DNA of 64,000 nt from Chloroflexota bacterium (GTDB lineage Bacteria; Chloroflexota; Anaerolineae; Anaerolineales; Villigracilaceae): NCBI GenBank assembly GCA_016191845.1, contig JACPVF010000017.1, positions 1 through 64,000 on the forward strand. Direction: 5' to 3'. Each line of letters begins with the position of its first letter. The stretch's first letter is position 1. Made by a program: the position numbers and the translations under genes. This document shows positions 31,393 to 40,060 of this stretch, piece after piece. The notes under the pieces were generated by a model. It saw only the letters and a program-made list of their open reading frames with translations, made no database searches and was not told the DNA's origin.

Positions 31393-34300
31393 ATGTCAGT
31401 CCATACCCGCGCGGATTTGATGGTCTCTCCTGAGACGTGGAAGCCTAATTTCGAAAAGGAAGTACGGTTTGCAGTGGTCATGTATGGGGGGATTTCGCTG
31501 GCGATCTACATCTACGGCGTGGCACAGGAACTCTACAATCTGGTACGCGCTACGGCGGTCAAGACCGGGGAGGATGGAGGCGAGGAATTCCTGATTTCGT
31601 GGAGCCAGCTTACCGCGATCCAGCGCGAATATCGGGCGTTGGGGCGCAAGCTGCGCGCCCGTTTCGTGGTGGACATCCTCTCGGGTACATCCGCGGGGGG
31701 CATCAACGCGGTGTACCTGGCCAAGGCCCTGGTCAACGATCAGGATTTCAACAAGCTCAAGAATCTATGGATTAAAGAAGGCGACATCGGGCGACTCCTC
31801 AACGATAAGGGGTCGCGTCCTGAACTGGGCGGGCTAAAAGAACAGTCTATACCCGCCTCACTGCTGAACAATCAGCGCATGTACTTCAAACTGTTGGAGG
31901 CCCTCGATCGTATGGAAGACCCTCCCAGGAAGGAGGAATACACCTCGCCTTACGTTCAGGAACTGGACCTGTCGATCACTGCCTCGGATATCCGCGGATA
32001 TCCCCTGCGGGTGAACCTGCCCGGTAACACCCCTGGCACGGAAGTGGACGAATATCGCTATCGGTCGGTCTTCCGCTTCCATTACTCAACGGAAGAAGCG
32101 GCGGGCGAATATAGTAACGATTTCACGCTCAAGCAGAATCCCTTCCTGGCTTTTGTGGCGCGCTGCACCTCCTCGATCCCGCCTGCCTTCGAGCCGATGC
32201 GTTTGGACGACACCAAGCCCATTTTGGAGACGGGATATTTCCGCAACCGCTACTCCTACGACCCCGAATCCTGGAAGAGGCTGTATCGTGACTTTCAGCG
32301 CCCGGGCGAGGATTTCCCTGCCCGTGCCTTTGGTGATGGCGGCTATCTCGACAACAAGCCCTTCAGCTATGCTACCGGAGATTTGTTACGCCGCCGCGCT
32401 GACCTGCCTGTGGACCGCAAGTTGATCTACATCGAGCCAGCGCCCGTATCGCTGACCACGCCCGGGGGCGACCCTCCCCGCCCGGATGTGGTGGAGAACG
32501 TGTTCGCCGCCCTGGTGTCCCTGCCGCGCTATGAGACCATCCGCGAGGACATCCGTCTGGTGGAGGAACGCAACCGCCTCATCGATCAGGTCAACCACGT
32601 GCTGGAACATTCGCAGGAGTCCACCATTGACTTCATGCGTTCGAATTGGAACAAAATCCGCGACTGGCAGACACGCGGACCGAAGTTTGCGCTGCGCTAT
32701 CTCGATGACCTGATTGCCGCCTATGGTCCAGGCTACCTTCTATATCACAATCTGCGGGTGGCGAACGTCTTGAATAATCTCTCCGAGGCGCTGGCACGCG
32801 CCCTGGGTTGGGATGATGATGAAAGGCTGGGGGATGTGTTGAGGAAACTCCTGGAAGCCTGGCGGTTTCGATATTACGATATCAAAGAGCCGGGCAATCA
32901 GAATAAGAAATCGGAGAACGATCTGGTCTACAACCTGGATATGTCCTGGCGGTTGCGTCGCCTGTATTTTGTGCAGAACCTGATCGACACCCTGCTCTTC
33001 GCTTTGACGGAGTCTTCGGAGGGCGATCTTCGCGCCACCGAGAACAGACGCCGCGCCCTGAACCTGATCCAGGCCTCGGTGGAGGGTCGGCAGGGAGCGA
33101 ATGCGCTCCGCCGCGCCAGGCCTTGGACTCTGCCCGAGCCATCCTCTGAACAGGCAGGGCACATGCGTGAAGTCCTGCTGTGGTACAAGCAATACCTCAA
33201 CAATGTTCACGTTGCCTTGCGCCGAAGCGGACGCAACATGCGGAAGCGAAACCTTGTTTCCGATACCAGCACGATCCCCAGTTTTCAGGCTTATATTGAT
33301 GCATTGAAGCCGCTGGCCTCCTCCAAGGATGTACTCCAGAATACTTTCATAGTGGACGAGAAGTCTGAGCAATGGCAGTCCCTGGTCGAGGTGGTTGACC
33401 GGGCTGTCGAGGCACTCACGCACCAGGCAAAGGATGAGACGGAGTCCAATGGCCTTTTGTATGAGGCGTTGGACGACGCCTCCCGTCGGTGCCGCGCACC
33501 CCTGAAGATCTACGGCAGAGATGGGAAGATCCCACCGATCGAAAAAGAAATGTTACCCAAATCGGGTGACCTGCCCAACTTCCCGCAGGAAGAGAAGCTC
33601 GTTCGCGAATTCATCGGCTTTTACTTCGACCGCTATGAATACTTCGACATGATCAGCTTCCCGATCCAGTTCGGCACACCCATCGGCGAATCGGACGTGG
33701 TGGAGGTGGTGCGCATCAGCCCTGAGGATGCCACCAGCCTGGTGGACGAGCGCAAACAGGGACGAAAGAAACTGGCGGGGATCAAGCTGGCCAGCTTTGG
33801 CGCCTTCTTCGCCGAGGAATGGCGCAGGAACGATATGTTGTGGGGCAGGCTGGATGGGGCGGAGCGCCTGTTCGATATGCTCTGGCCATCGAGCGAGGAC
33901 CCTGAGGCGCGGAAGGAATGTCTGCGTGCTGCCCATCAGGCCATCCTGGCCGAAGACCTGCTCCCCGATCTGACGGATAACCTGCAGAAGTCTCTCAACG
34001 CGACGGGTAAGGTCGGCACGTACCCCATTCCACGGCCGCAGCCGCAGGGATCCAGACCGGGGTTGATCCCGCCTGAGGTGCAGCGTTTACGGGCAAACAA
34101 GGTCATGTTGGAGGAAACACGCCGAAAAATCGCTAGGGCTATTTCCCCCTGGCCGTTCGGCGAAAAACTTCCACGTGCGGAGGGGCGAGCTGCATTGCAA
34201 TCGCTCGATGCAGTCCTGGCCGACATCAACCAAAAAGTCAAGGCTCATGAAACAGCGCAGGTAGGGAGCGCGGCAGAAACGTCCCTGCCCGGCCTGGAGA

Positions 34301-34938
34301 CGGCCATGGTCGACGGGAACGCCTTGCTGGAATATTTTGTCCGCGTCCACCGCGTGCGCGATGGCTTTCCGCCCGAAGAGACCTCCAGGGTGATCGCACG
34401 CGGAGCAACGGTCACGGGCAAACTGATGCAGGGATTGTCGGGCTCCTATCAGGCGCTGGGAAACCCGGGGGCGTTGGTTGCCCGCCTTGGTCAATGGGCG
34501 ATGGGTGTGGTGGAAGTGGCGCTGCCGGGCAGCCTTCCCAATCTCCTTCTCCGTCATGGTCTGGGTGTTTTGTATGCCTTTGAAGTGTTCCTGATCGTGG
34601 TTGGAGCGTTGTTGGGGTTCAATAATACGGTGATGAAGTTTGGGATCGGGGCACTGCTCGTGACGTTGGCGGCCAACCTTGGAATCCTCCTGACGGGATA
34701 CTTGGTTCGGGGAGTGGGTGCCGTACAGAAATGGGCCCGGGCTGGGATCATCTTCATCGCCACCTTGGCGGTACTGACCCTGGTTGTGCTGGTCTATCTG
34801 GGCTTGGTCCAGTTGGGATTGGCAAGCCTGCCCGGTGGCCTGATCGGCGAATGGCTTGGAGCGCTCAAGCCCAAACAGGATGCTGCACAGGGCTGCGTGG
34901 ACTGTCTGTGCACGTTGCTGGCTACCTGCGGCAAGTAA
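31393..34938 (+). CDS. Large patatin-like phospholipase with C-terminal membrane helices
   Basis: The protein has 1181 residues. The N-terminal patatin domain has the nucleophile motif GTSAGG (S100), the glycine-rich oxyanion region VVMYGGISLAIYIYG, and DGG (D315, FGDGGYLDNKPF), the catalytic dyad partner. The long middle (about 400-1000) resembles patatin-related proteins with a DUF3376-type extension (tentative). The last 130 residues carry three hydrophobic helices. It is probably a lipid hydrolase bound to the membrane. AATGGAGGCAAC precedes the ATG at 31393. It is monocistronic, between a promoter and a terminator. Confidence 0.85.
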   Translation: MSVHTRADLMVSPETWKPNFEKEVRFAVVMYGGISLAIYIYGVAQELYNLVRATAVKTGEDGGEEFLISWSQLTAIQREYRALGRKLRARFVVDILSGTSAGGINAVYLAKALVNDQDFNKLKNLWIKEGDIGRLLNDKGSRPELGGLKEQSIPASLLNNQRMYFKLLEALDRMEDPPRKEEYTSPYVQELDLSITASDIRGYPLRVNLPGNTPGTEVDEYRYRSVFRFHYSTEEAAGEYSNDFTLKQNPFLAFVARCTSSIPPAFEPMRLDDTKPILETGYFRNRYSYDPESWKRLYRDFQRPGEDFPARAFGDGGYLDNKPFSYATGDLLRRRADLPVDRKLIYIEPAPVSLTTPGGDPPRPDVVENVFAALVSLPRYETIREDIRLVEERNRLIDQVNHVLEHSQESTIDFMRSNWNKIRDWQTRGPKFALRYLDDLIAAYGPGYLLYHNLRVANVLNNLSEALARALGWDDDERLGDVLRKLLEAWRFRYYDIKEPGNQNKKSENDLVYNLDMSWRLRRLYFVQNLIDTLLFALTESSEGDLRATENRRRALNLIQASVEGRQGANALRRARPWTLPEPSSEQAGHMREVLLWYKQYLNNVHVALRRSGRNMRKRNLVSDTSTIPSFQAYIDALKPLASSKDVLQNTFIVDEKSEQWQSLVEVVDRAVEALTHQAKDETESNGLLYEALDDASRRCRAPLKIYGRDGKIPPIEKEMLPKSGDLPNFPQEEKLVREFIGFYFDRYEYFDMISFPIQFGTPIGESDVVEVVRISPEDATSLVDERKQGRKKLAGIKLASFGAFFAEEWRRNDMLWGRLDGAERLFDMLWPSSEDPEARKECLRAAHQAILAEDLLPDLTDNLQKSLNATGKVGTYPIPRPQPQGSRPGLIPPEVQRLRANKVMLEETRRKIARAISPWPFGEKLPRAEGRAALQSLDAVLADINQKVKAHETAQVGSAAETSLPGLETAMVDGNALLEYFVRVHRVRDGFPPEETSRVIARGATVTGKLMQGLSGSYQALGNPGALVARLGQWAMGVVEVALPGSLPNLLLRHGLGVLYAFEVFLIVVGALLGFNNTVMKFGIGALLVTLAANLGILLTGYLVRGVGAVQKWARAGIIFIATLAVLTLVVLVYLGLVQLGLASLPGGLIGEWLGALKPKQDAAQGCVDCLCTLLATCGK

Positions 34939-34952
34939 AAGTTTTTCTTTCG

Positions 34953-34988
34953 AACAAGAACGCGGCAGGGATGCCGCGTTCTTGTTTT
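34953..34988 (+). terminator. Terminator after the patatin gene
   Basis: A 15-base stem, AACAAGAACGCGGCA (34953-34967) with TGCCGCGTTCTTGTT (34972-34986), GGGA loop, then TT. The T-rich end overlaps the -35 of the next promoter. Confidence 0.9.
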
Positions 34989-35016
34989 GGATTACCGAGC
35001 TCGAAAGTGCTACAAT
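34987..35016 (+). promoter_or_regulatory. Promoter of the two-component operon
   Basis: TTGGAT (34987-34992) and TACAAT (35011-35016) with an 18-base spacer. The transcript would start about 20 bases before the histidine kinase ATG at 35045. Confidence 0.5.
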
Positions 35017-35044
35017 GATATTGACGCTGTTCCGCGAGGGCCCA

Positions 35045-36244
35045 ATGCAAACACACTCGCCCTTTTATGCTCAACAAGCCAGGAACCTGCTCATCTTTCT
35101 CGTCGTGCTGGGATACGTTGTCACTTTCTTTACCGCCTCACGAAACAACGTACAGTTTACCGCGCTTCGAATCCTGTTGGGGATATCATTCGGGGCGGCC
35201 TACTTGATCCTGGCCTTGTTCGATGAGGAGCTTCTCCACCGCTTTCCTGAAAACACACGTCACATTCTTTTCTTTACCCTGCAATGTGTGTTCGCCACAG
35301 GGGTGGGGGTCACGCTCGGGCCTGGCGGCAATTGGCTGATCAGCCTGCCGCTGGTGAGCATTGCCGTTGAGCGACTCACCTCTCGTTGGCGTTGGCTTGT
35401 CTACCTGGGGGTGCTGGCAACGGTCATCCTTCCCATCCTTTATCATTCGACCTGGGAGACCGCGTTGATGAATACGATGTTCATCTCCCCGGCGATCCTG
35501 TTCGTAGTACTGATCGCGCAATCGCAACTCAACGAACGGCACGCCCGCGAGAGTGCTGAACGTCTCACCCTTGACCTTGAGGTGGCCAACCATCAAATGG
35601 CCGAATACGCCTCCCAGGCGGAGGAACTCGCCGCCACCCAGGAACGGAACCGTCTGGCCCGCGAGATTCATGACAACCTCGGTCACTATCTGACCATTGT
35701 CAACGTGCAGATCGAGGCGGCAAAGGTGACATGCAAATCTGACCCTGCTCGTGCGCTTGCTGCGCTCGATAAAGCGCAGGAGATGGCGCGTAAAGGATTG
35801 AGCTCTGTGCGCGAGTCTGTCGCCGCGTTACGCGTCTCGCCCGTGGAGAATCGTCCGCTCGAAGAAGCCATCGTCGAGCTGGCCAACGAATCGCAATCCG
35901 CTGGAATCGCTACCGAGTTTCACCTGGTTGGCTCATTGCACCCCGTCGAATCGAAAGCCGCCCTTGCCTTCTATCGCGCTGCCCAGGAAGCGCTGACTAA
36001 CGTCTGCAAGCACTCCCGCGCCTCTCATATTGACGTGACCCTCGATTTCTCCGAACCTGATCTTGTCCGTCTCACCGTCTGCGATGATGGAGTAGGCGCG
36101 GGCGATGTCACAGGAGGCTTTGGCCTCATCGGTATTCGCGAACGTGTCCAATTGCTTGGCGGTGTATGCAGGGTGGAGACTGAAACAGGCAAAGGGCTTC
36201 GGCTTGAAGTCTCAATTCCTGTGGCAGAAGGGGAGGGAGTATGA
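35045..36244 (+). CDS. NarL-type sensor histidine kinase
   Basis: The protein has 399 residues. Five to six TM helices (about 12-160) form the sensor part with no large extracellular domain. A coiled coil (160-200) leads to the HisKA_3 dimerisation box ERNRLAREIHDNLGHYL with phospho-acceptor H209. The ATPase domain has EALTNVCKHSRASH, DDGVG and GFGLIGIRERVQLLGG. An intramembrane-sensing kinase of the LiaS/DesK type is suggested, and the stimulus is probably membrane stress (inference). ATG 35045 is chosen after the promoter. The stop overlaps the response regulator start by four bases. Confidence 0.9.
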   Translation: MQTHSPFYAQQARNLLIFLVVLGYVVTFFTASRNNVQFTALRILLGISFGAAYLILALFDEELLHRFPENTRHILFFTLQCVFATGVGVTLGPGGNWLISLPLVSIAVERLTSRWRWLVYLGVLATVILPILYHSTWETALMNTMFISPAILFVVLIAQSQLNERHARESAERLTLDLEVANHQMAEYASQAEELAATQERNRLAREIHDNLGHYLTIVNVQIEAAKVTCKSDPARALAALDKAQEMARKGLSSVRESVAALRVSPVENRPLEEAIVELANESQSAGIATEFHLVGSLHPVESKAALAFYRAAQEALTNVCKHSRASHIDVTLDFSEPDLVRLTVCDDGVGAGDVTGGFGLIGIRERVQLLGGVCRVETETGKGLRLEVSIPVAEGEGV

Positions 36245-36894
36245 CCATCCGCGTCCTTCTCGCTGACGATCAGGCTCTCTTCCGCGAAGGGCTCGAAACC
36301 TTGTTATCTGTCCACCAGGATATTCAAGTGGTTGGTCAGGCGGCCAATGGCCAGGATGCGGTGGATCAGGCGCTGAAGTTTCGCCCCGACGTAATCCTGA
36401 TGGACATGCAAATGCCCATCCTCAACGGTGTCGGCGCGACCCATCGGATCAAACAATCCATGCCCGGTTGCCGCGTCATCGTGCTGACCACCTTTGATGA
36501 CAAGGAAACCGTCTTCGACGCGCTGCGCGCAGGTGCGGTGGGGTACCTGCTCAAGGATGTCGGGTCGGTGCAATTGGCCGAATCCATCCGCCGCACCGCC
36601 CGTGGCGACTCGATCCTCGACCCGTCGGTGGCGGCGAAGGTAGTGGCCGAGTTCAGCCGCGTATCCAGCCTGGTTTCGGCGACCAGTTCCGAGGTCCTGC
36701 CCGAGCCGCTGTCTGAACGCGAGATCGAAGTGCTGCGGCTGCTTGCGTTGGGGTTGTCGAACCAAGAAATTGCAGACAGACTCTTCATCAGCGCGGGGAC
36801 GGCGAAGACACACATCCACAATTTGTGTGTAAAGTTGGGCGTGCATAATCGTACCGAAGCAGCCATGCGTGCGAGGGAGTTGGGACTGGCATAA
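36241..36894 (+). CDS. NarL/FixJ family response regulator
   Basis: The protein has 217 residues. The receiver domain carries acidic D9 and D10 and the phospho-site D55 (VILMDMQMP). A LuxR-type HTH (about 150-212) contains LSEREIEVLRLLALGLSNQEIADRLF and the recognition helix SAGTAKTHIHNL. It is coupled to the kinase by an ATGA overlap. Direct repeats and a palindrome just upstream of the next operon are the natural target. Confidence 0.92.
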   Translation: MTIRVLLADDQALFREGLETLLSVHQDIQVVGQAANGQDAVDQALKFRPDVILMDMQMPILNGVGATHRIKQSMPGCRVIVLTTFDDKETVFDALRAGAVGYLLKDVGSVQLAESIRRTARGDSILDPSVAAKVVAEFSRVSSLVSATSSEVLPEPLSEREIEVLRLLALGLSNQEIADRLFISAGTAKTHIHNLCVKLGVHNRTEAAMRARELGLA

Positions 36895-36912
36895 CAAAGG
36901 ATCGGATTTGCG

Positions 36913-36942
36913 AGACGACAGCCAACATGGCTGTCGTCTTTT
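36913..36942 (+). terminator. Terminator after the response regulator
   Basis: AGACGACAGCC (36913-36923) pairs with GGCTGTCGTCT (36929-36939) across AACAT and is followed by TTT. Confidence 0.82.
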
Positions 36943-36955
36943 GGTTTATTCCCAA

Positions 36956-37022
36956 TCTACCGTTTCTAAACCATCGGCTCTACCGTTCGGTAGATGACCT
37001 GCATTGCACAAGGGAGTAAATT
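36956..37022 (+). promoter_or_regulatory. Response-regulator-type sites and promoter of the 38-residue peptide operon
   Basis: TCTACCGTT occurs twice (36956-36964 and 36979-36987), 23 bases apart, about two helical turns. The second lies in the palindrome CTACCGTTCGGTAG (36980-36993). Immediately after it come ATGACC (36994-36999), a 17-base spacer and TAAATT (37017-37022), a weak promoter of the kind that needs an activator. Confidence 0.6.
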
Positions 37023-37066
37023 AGGAGCGTACGTTCAATCTGACCTTTCAAACAAAAGGAGAAAAA

Positions 37067-37183
37067 ATGGACATGTGGCTCGTTCTCTACTGGGGAGGCC
37101 CGATCGGTCTCGGCGCGTTCTTCGCTGGTCTTGGCGTTCTGTTCATGGGCATTGCAAAACTGTCGCAGATCTCGAAGAAATAA
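37067..37183 (+). CDS. 38-residue predicted membrane peptide
   Basis: The peptide starts MDMWLVLYWGGPIGLGAFFA. One Gly-rich hydrophobic helix covers about residues 4-30, followed by a short basic tail ending SQISKK. AAAAGGAGAAAAA gives it the strongest ribosome binding site nearby. It is the first gene after the two-component target promoter. Its role, perhaps as a regulator or partner of the downstream CPBP protease, is inference. Confidence 0.7.
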   Translation: MDMWLVLYWGGPIGLGAFFAGLGVLFMGIAKLSQISKK

Positions 37184-37195
37184 TCGTCCTCTCTC

Positions 37196-37225
37196 GTCAT
37201 CGGCGGCGTTTTCGCCGCCGATGAC
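37196..37225 (+). promoter_or_regulatory. Strong hairpin between the peptide gene and the CPBP gene
   Basis: A 13-base perfect stem, GTCATCGGCGGCG (37196-37208) with CGCCGCCGATGAC (37213-37225), has a TTTT loop and no T-tail. It may attenuate or stabilise the mRNA so that the small peptide is made in excess of the protease. Confidence 0.55.
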
Positions 37226-37277
37226 CTGATACTTTTGACCTGGAATTATTCTTCACGATTTTTAGATGGAGTAAGAA

Positions 37278-38219
37278 ATGGAAAGCAGAAAACGAAAAGC
37301 GTTCTGGCTCTACATCGTTTTGGTTTACGTCATCACCTGGCTGCCATGGATTCCCGTGGAAGTGTATGCGGCGCAGCGCGGCTACGTGATACCCAACCCT
37401 CGGACCATCCCTGAGTTGCTTGCCAATGGCTTTCAAGACGATACCCATCTTTTGCTTGTTTTGCTCACCTTTGTCTCTATTTTGCTCCCAGGGACGGTGA
37501 TTGCTGCAATCGTTTCCCAGGCATACGAATCAGGGAAGGCGGGACTGCAAGGCTGGTGGAAACGGGTAACACATTGGCGAGTTGGATGGCGCGGGTACGG
37601 GATGATGCTTGCGCTGATCGGCATCATCTATTTGCCAATCTTCATTCTGGGGATGGTGAAAGGTCCGCTCCCCGCAGCAAGTCAGGTCTCGACCGTTTTG
37701 ATGTCGCTCGTCCCGATGTTCGTCTACACCTTCTTCGCCTCTGGCATGGAAGAACCGGGCTGGCGCGGCTACCTGCTCCCCAGTCTCCAGACGCGTCTGA
37801 GCGCAAAGAAAGCCAGTTTCATCGTCGGCGTCGTTTGGGGCCTCTGGCACTGGCCTGTGTTCATCCCCATCTACATCAGTACACTGAATTCTCCCGGCGG
37901 AGTTCCACAAGCGGTCACTACCCTTCTAGTGCAAGTTGTCTTATACACCGCGGGTTCTATCATGAGCGGCGCATTGATCTACACCTGGTTGTACAACCGT
38001 ACAGGCAGCGCTTTTCTATGCATCCTGTTCCATGTGATCCACAACGATGTTGGGACCTACCTATTGATGCTCTTCCCGAGCATTGGAGATATTATTCCTT
38101 TGGTGGGTACGGCCATCCAATGGATCATCGCCATCGTACTGATGCGTTTCTTCTGGATCGAAGCACGTGAGTCCAAAATTGGGCAGGTTCCTGTCCAATC
38201 TCAGACTTCTGCACTCTAA
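37278..38219 (+). CDS. CPBP family intramembrane metalloprotease
   Basis: The protein has 313 residues and about eight TM helices. The CAAX-protease/bacteriocin-processing motifs are complete: EEPGWRG (E158, E159, R163), the H191 motif GLWHWPVF, and HVIHND with His and Asn. These proteases cleave within the membrane and often serve in peptide processing or bacteriocin self-immunity. GGAGTAAGAA precedes the ATG. The neighbouring 38-residue membrane peptide is a conceivable substrate (inference). Confidence 0.9.
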   Translation: MESRKRKAFWLYIVLVYVITWLPWIPVEVYAAQRGYVIPNPRTIPELLANGFQDDTHLLLVLLTFVSILLPGTVIAAIVSQAYESGKAGLQGWWKRVTHWRVGWRGYGMMLALIGIIYLPIFILGMVKGPLPAASQVSTVLMSLVPMFVYTFFASGMEEPGWRGYLLPSLQTRLSAKKASFIVGVVWGLWHWPVFIPIYISTLNSPGGVPQAVTTLLVQVVLYTAGSIMSGALIYTWLYNRTGSAFLCILFHVIHNDVGTYLLMLFPSIGDIIPLVGTAIQWIIAIVLMRFFWIEARESKIGQVPVQSQTSAL

Positions 38220-38233
38220 CAGGGAGAAATGAT

Positions 38234-38818
38234 ATGAAAAAGCTTAATCTTTTCCTCGGTATCTTGAGCCTGCTTGCTGCACTGGGACTGGTCTATGCCA
38301 ACTTGACTCTGCCGCCCGAAAGCATCTGGTTCGACATCGGCTACGGAAATATGCCCTGGGTGCCGCCGGTCATTTTTGCCATCATCGGCATCATTCTACT
38401 TGCACCTTCAAATAAAGGAGAACCTCAAATGTCTGAGCAAACCCCCAACCCCACCCCCGTCATCGACCCTGAAAAGGCTGTCCTCAACAAACGCCTGGAA
38501 ACCGCCTTCTGGGGCCTCTTCCTCATCATGCTCGGCGGCCAGTGGCTTCTGCGCGACGCCAACATCCCGAAAGGGACCTGGGATATCGGCGTCGGCCTGA
38601 TTTTCCTTGGCCTGAACGCAGCGCGTTACTTCAATGGCCTGCGCATGAGCGGATTTACCACCTTCCTTGGCACCCTGTCCCTGGTTGGCGGACTCGCCCA
38701 AATGATCTTCAAGTTCGACCTCGGTGGTGCGCTCCTGCTCATTGTCCTCGGCGCATACCTGATCCTCAAGCCGTGGTTCGACGAGCGGAAACTCTTTGGC
38801 AAGGCGGAAGAGAATTGA
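38234..38818 (+). CDS. Membrane protein with a strong internal start site
   Basis: The protein has 194 residues. Two TM helices (about 5-20 and 42-58) are followed by a Pro-rich linker, then three or four more TM helices (90-180) ending in a basic/acidic tail. An internal AAAGGAGAACCTCAA box precedes ATG 38429 (MSEQTPNPTP), so a 130-residue short form may also be made. The second half resembles DUF5668/LiaF-like membrane modules. It is the last gene of the two-component target operon, 14 bases after the protease. Confidence 0.7.
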   Translation: MKKLNLFLGILSLLAALGLVYANLTLPPESIWFDIGYGNMPWVPPVIFAIIGIILLAPSNKGEPQMSEQTPNPTPVIDPEKAVLNKRLETAFWGLFLIMLGGQWLLRDANIPKGTWDIGVGLIFLGLNAARYFNGLRMSGFTTFLGTLSLVGGLAQMIFKFDLGGALLLIVLGAYLILKPWFDERKLFGKAEEN

Positions 38819-38840
38819 GTGAAGAGTCGTCTTCGGCTGG

Positions 38841-38877
38841 GACCCCTAGGCCAGACGGCCTTGGGGTCTGCCTTTTT
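38841..38877 (+). terminator. Terminator of the target operon
   Basis: GACCCCTAGGCC (38841-38852) pairs with GGCCTTGGGGTC (38857-38868), with one mismatch, followed by TTTTT at 38873-38877. Confidence 0.8.
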
Positions 38878-38905
38878 CAGGGCGACGAATAAATCGGACA
38901 GGTGT

Positions 38906-38914
38906 TGTTATAAT
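38906..38914 (+). promoter_or_regulatory. Extended -10 promoter of the first UbiA gene
   Basis: TGTTATAAT gives a perfect TATAAT (38909-38914) with an upstream TG. No clear -35 hexamer is present. Confidence 0.5.
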
Positions 38915-38942
38915 TGCCAAAATCTTCCCAAAGGAGCAAGAA

Positions 38943-39968
38943 ATGAACTTCAGCATGTGGCGCAAAGCGCTCAACGTCATTCCAGAGGTTTCCAAGGAGG
39001 AATGGGACCGTCTGGATCTGATCTCGAAGTGGCTGATCTCCACCCGTGCAGCCGTCCTTATCATGACTTTTATCTCTGCCGCCCTGGCGGGACTCTTCGC
39101 CTTCCGCGACGGTGCCTTCAACTTCCTGCCGTGGCTGGCCCTGGCCTTCGGCCTGATCATGGCCCATGCCACCAACAACATCTTCAACGACTACACCGAC
39201 TTTGTGCGCGGCGTGGACAAGGACAACTACTACCGCACGATGTACGGCGCGCAGCCCATCGCCAGCGGCCTGATGACCCAGCGTCAGCACCTGACCTACT
39301 TCGCGGTGACAGGTTTGATCGCCCTCGCAGCGGGCTTGTACCTGATCTTCATCAACGCCAGCGACCCGCTCATCTGGATCCTGCTTGGGCTGGGGGCGTT
39401 CTTCGTCCTCTTCTATACCTGGCCGCTCAAGGGACTGGGGCTGGGTGAAGTGGCGGTGCTCATCGTATGGGGTCCGCTGATGATTGGCGGCGGATACTAT
39501 GTCCTGGCCCATCATTGGAACTGGAACGTGGTCATTGCCAGCATCCCCTACGTGCTGGGCGTCACCACCGTCATCTTCGGCAAGCACATCGACAAACTCG
39601 CCATCGACAAGGCCAAGGGCATCCACACCCTGCCCGTGGTCATCGGCGAGAAGGCCGCCCGCTACACGGTCCTGAGCATGATGGTGCTGCCGTATCTGTT
39701 TACCTTCTACCTGATTGCCATCAAGTTCTTCACGCCCGTCATGGCCATCGTGCTGCTGGCCCTGCCGGCCTTTTTGCAGACCTACCCCGCGCTACTGAGG
39801 CCCAAGCCCACCGAGCGCCCCGAGGGCTTTCCCGATGGGCAGGGCGGCTGGCCGCTCTACTTTGCTCCGCTGGCCTTCCGCAACAACCGTTCCTTCGGCA
39901 CACTCTTCATGTTCGGCCTGTTGATCGATGTGCTCCTGCGCGTTTTCCTTCCAGCCTTCTGGCATTAG
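38943..39968 (+). CDS. UbiA family prenyltransferase, paralogue 1
   Basis: The protein has 341 residues and eight to nine TM helices. The first Asp-rich motif is NDYTDFVRGVDKDN (N82, D83, D86, D92). The second is KHIDKLAIDKAKGI. Both bind the prenyl diphosphate through magnesium. The pattern is closest to MenA-like enzymes that prenylate aromatic or quinone precursors, but the acceptor is unknown. AAAGGAGCAAGAA precedes the ATG. A second paralogue follows after a terminator and a new promoter. Confidence 0.85.
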   Translation: MNFSMWRKALNVIPEVSKEEWDRLDLISKWLISTRAAVLIMTFISAALAGLFAFRDGAFNFLPWLALAFGLIMAHATNNIFNDYTDFVRGVDKDNYYRTMYGAQPIASGLMTQRQHLTYFAVTGLIALAAGLYLIFINASDPLIWILLGLGAFFVLFYTWPLKGLGLGEVAVLIVWGPLMIGGGYYVLAHHWNWNVVIASIPYVLGVTTVIFGKHIDKLAIDKAKGIHTLPVVIGEKAARYTVLSMMVLPYLFTFYLIAIKFFTPVMAIVLLALPAFLQTYPALLRPKPTERPEGFPDGQGGWPLYFAPLAFRNNRSFGTLFMFGLLIDVLLRVFLPAFWH

Positions 39969-39976
39969 AACTCAAA

Positions 39977-40001
39977 AAAGAGCGGAAAACTCCGCTCTTT
40001 T
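39977..40001 (+). terminator. Terminator between the UbiA paralogues
   Basis: AAAGAGCGGA (39977-39986) pairs with TCCGCTCTTT (39991-40000) across AAAC and continues into T-rich sequence. TATAAT at 40026-40031 downstream probably starts the second gene. Confidence 0.85.
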
Positions 40002-40060
40002 ATTTTTTAAGCCCGGGTTTGGTTGTATAATTTGCCACAATCAACTTCTTTGGAGGAAGA

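Noticed and set aside
34856-35044. N-terminal extension of the histidine kinase to 34856
   Set aside because: It overlaps the patatin gene end, a strong terminator and the predicted promoter. ATG 35045 is adequate.
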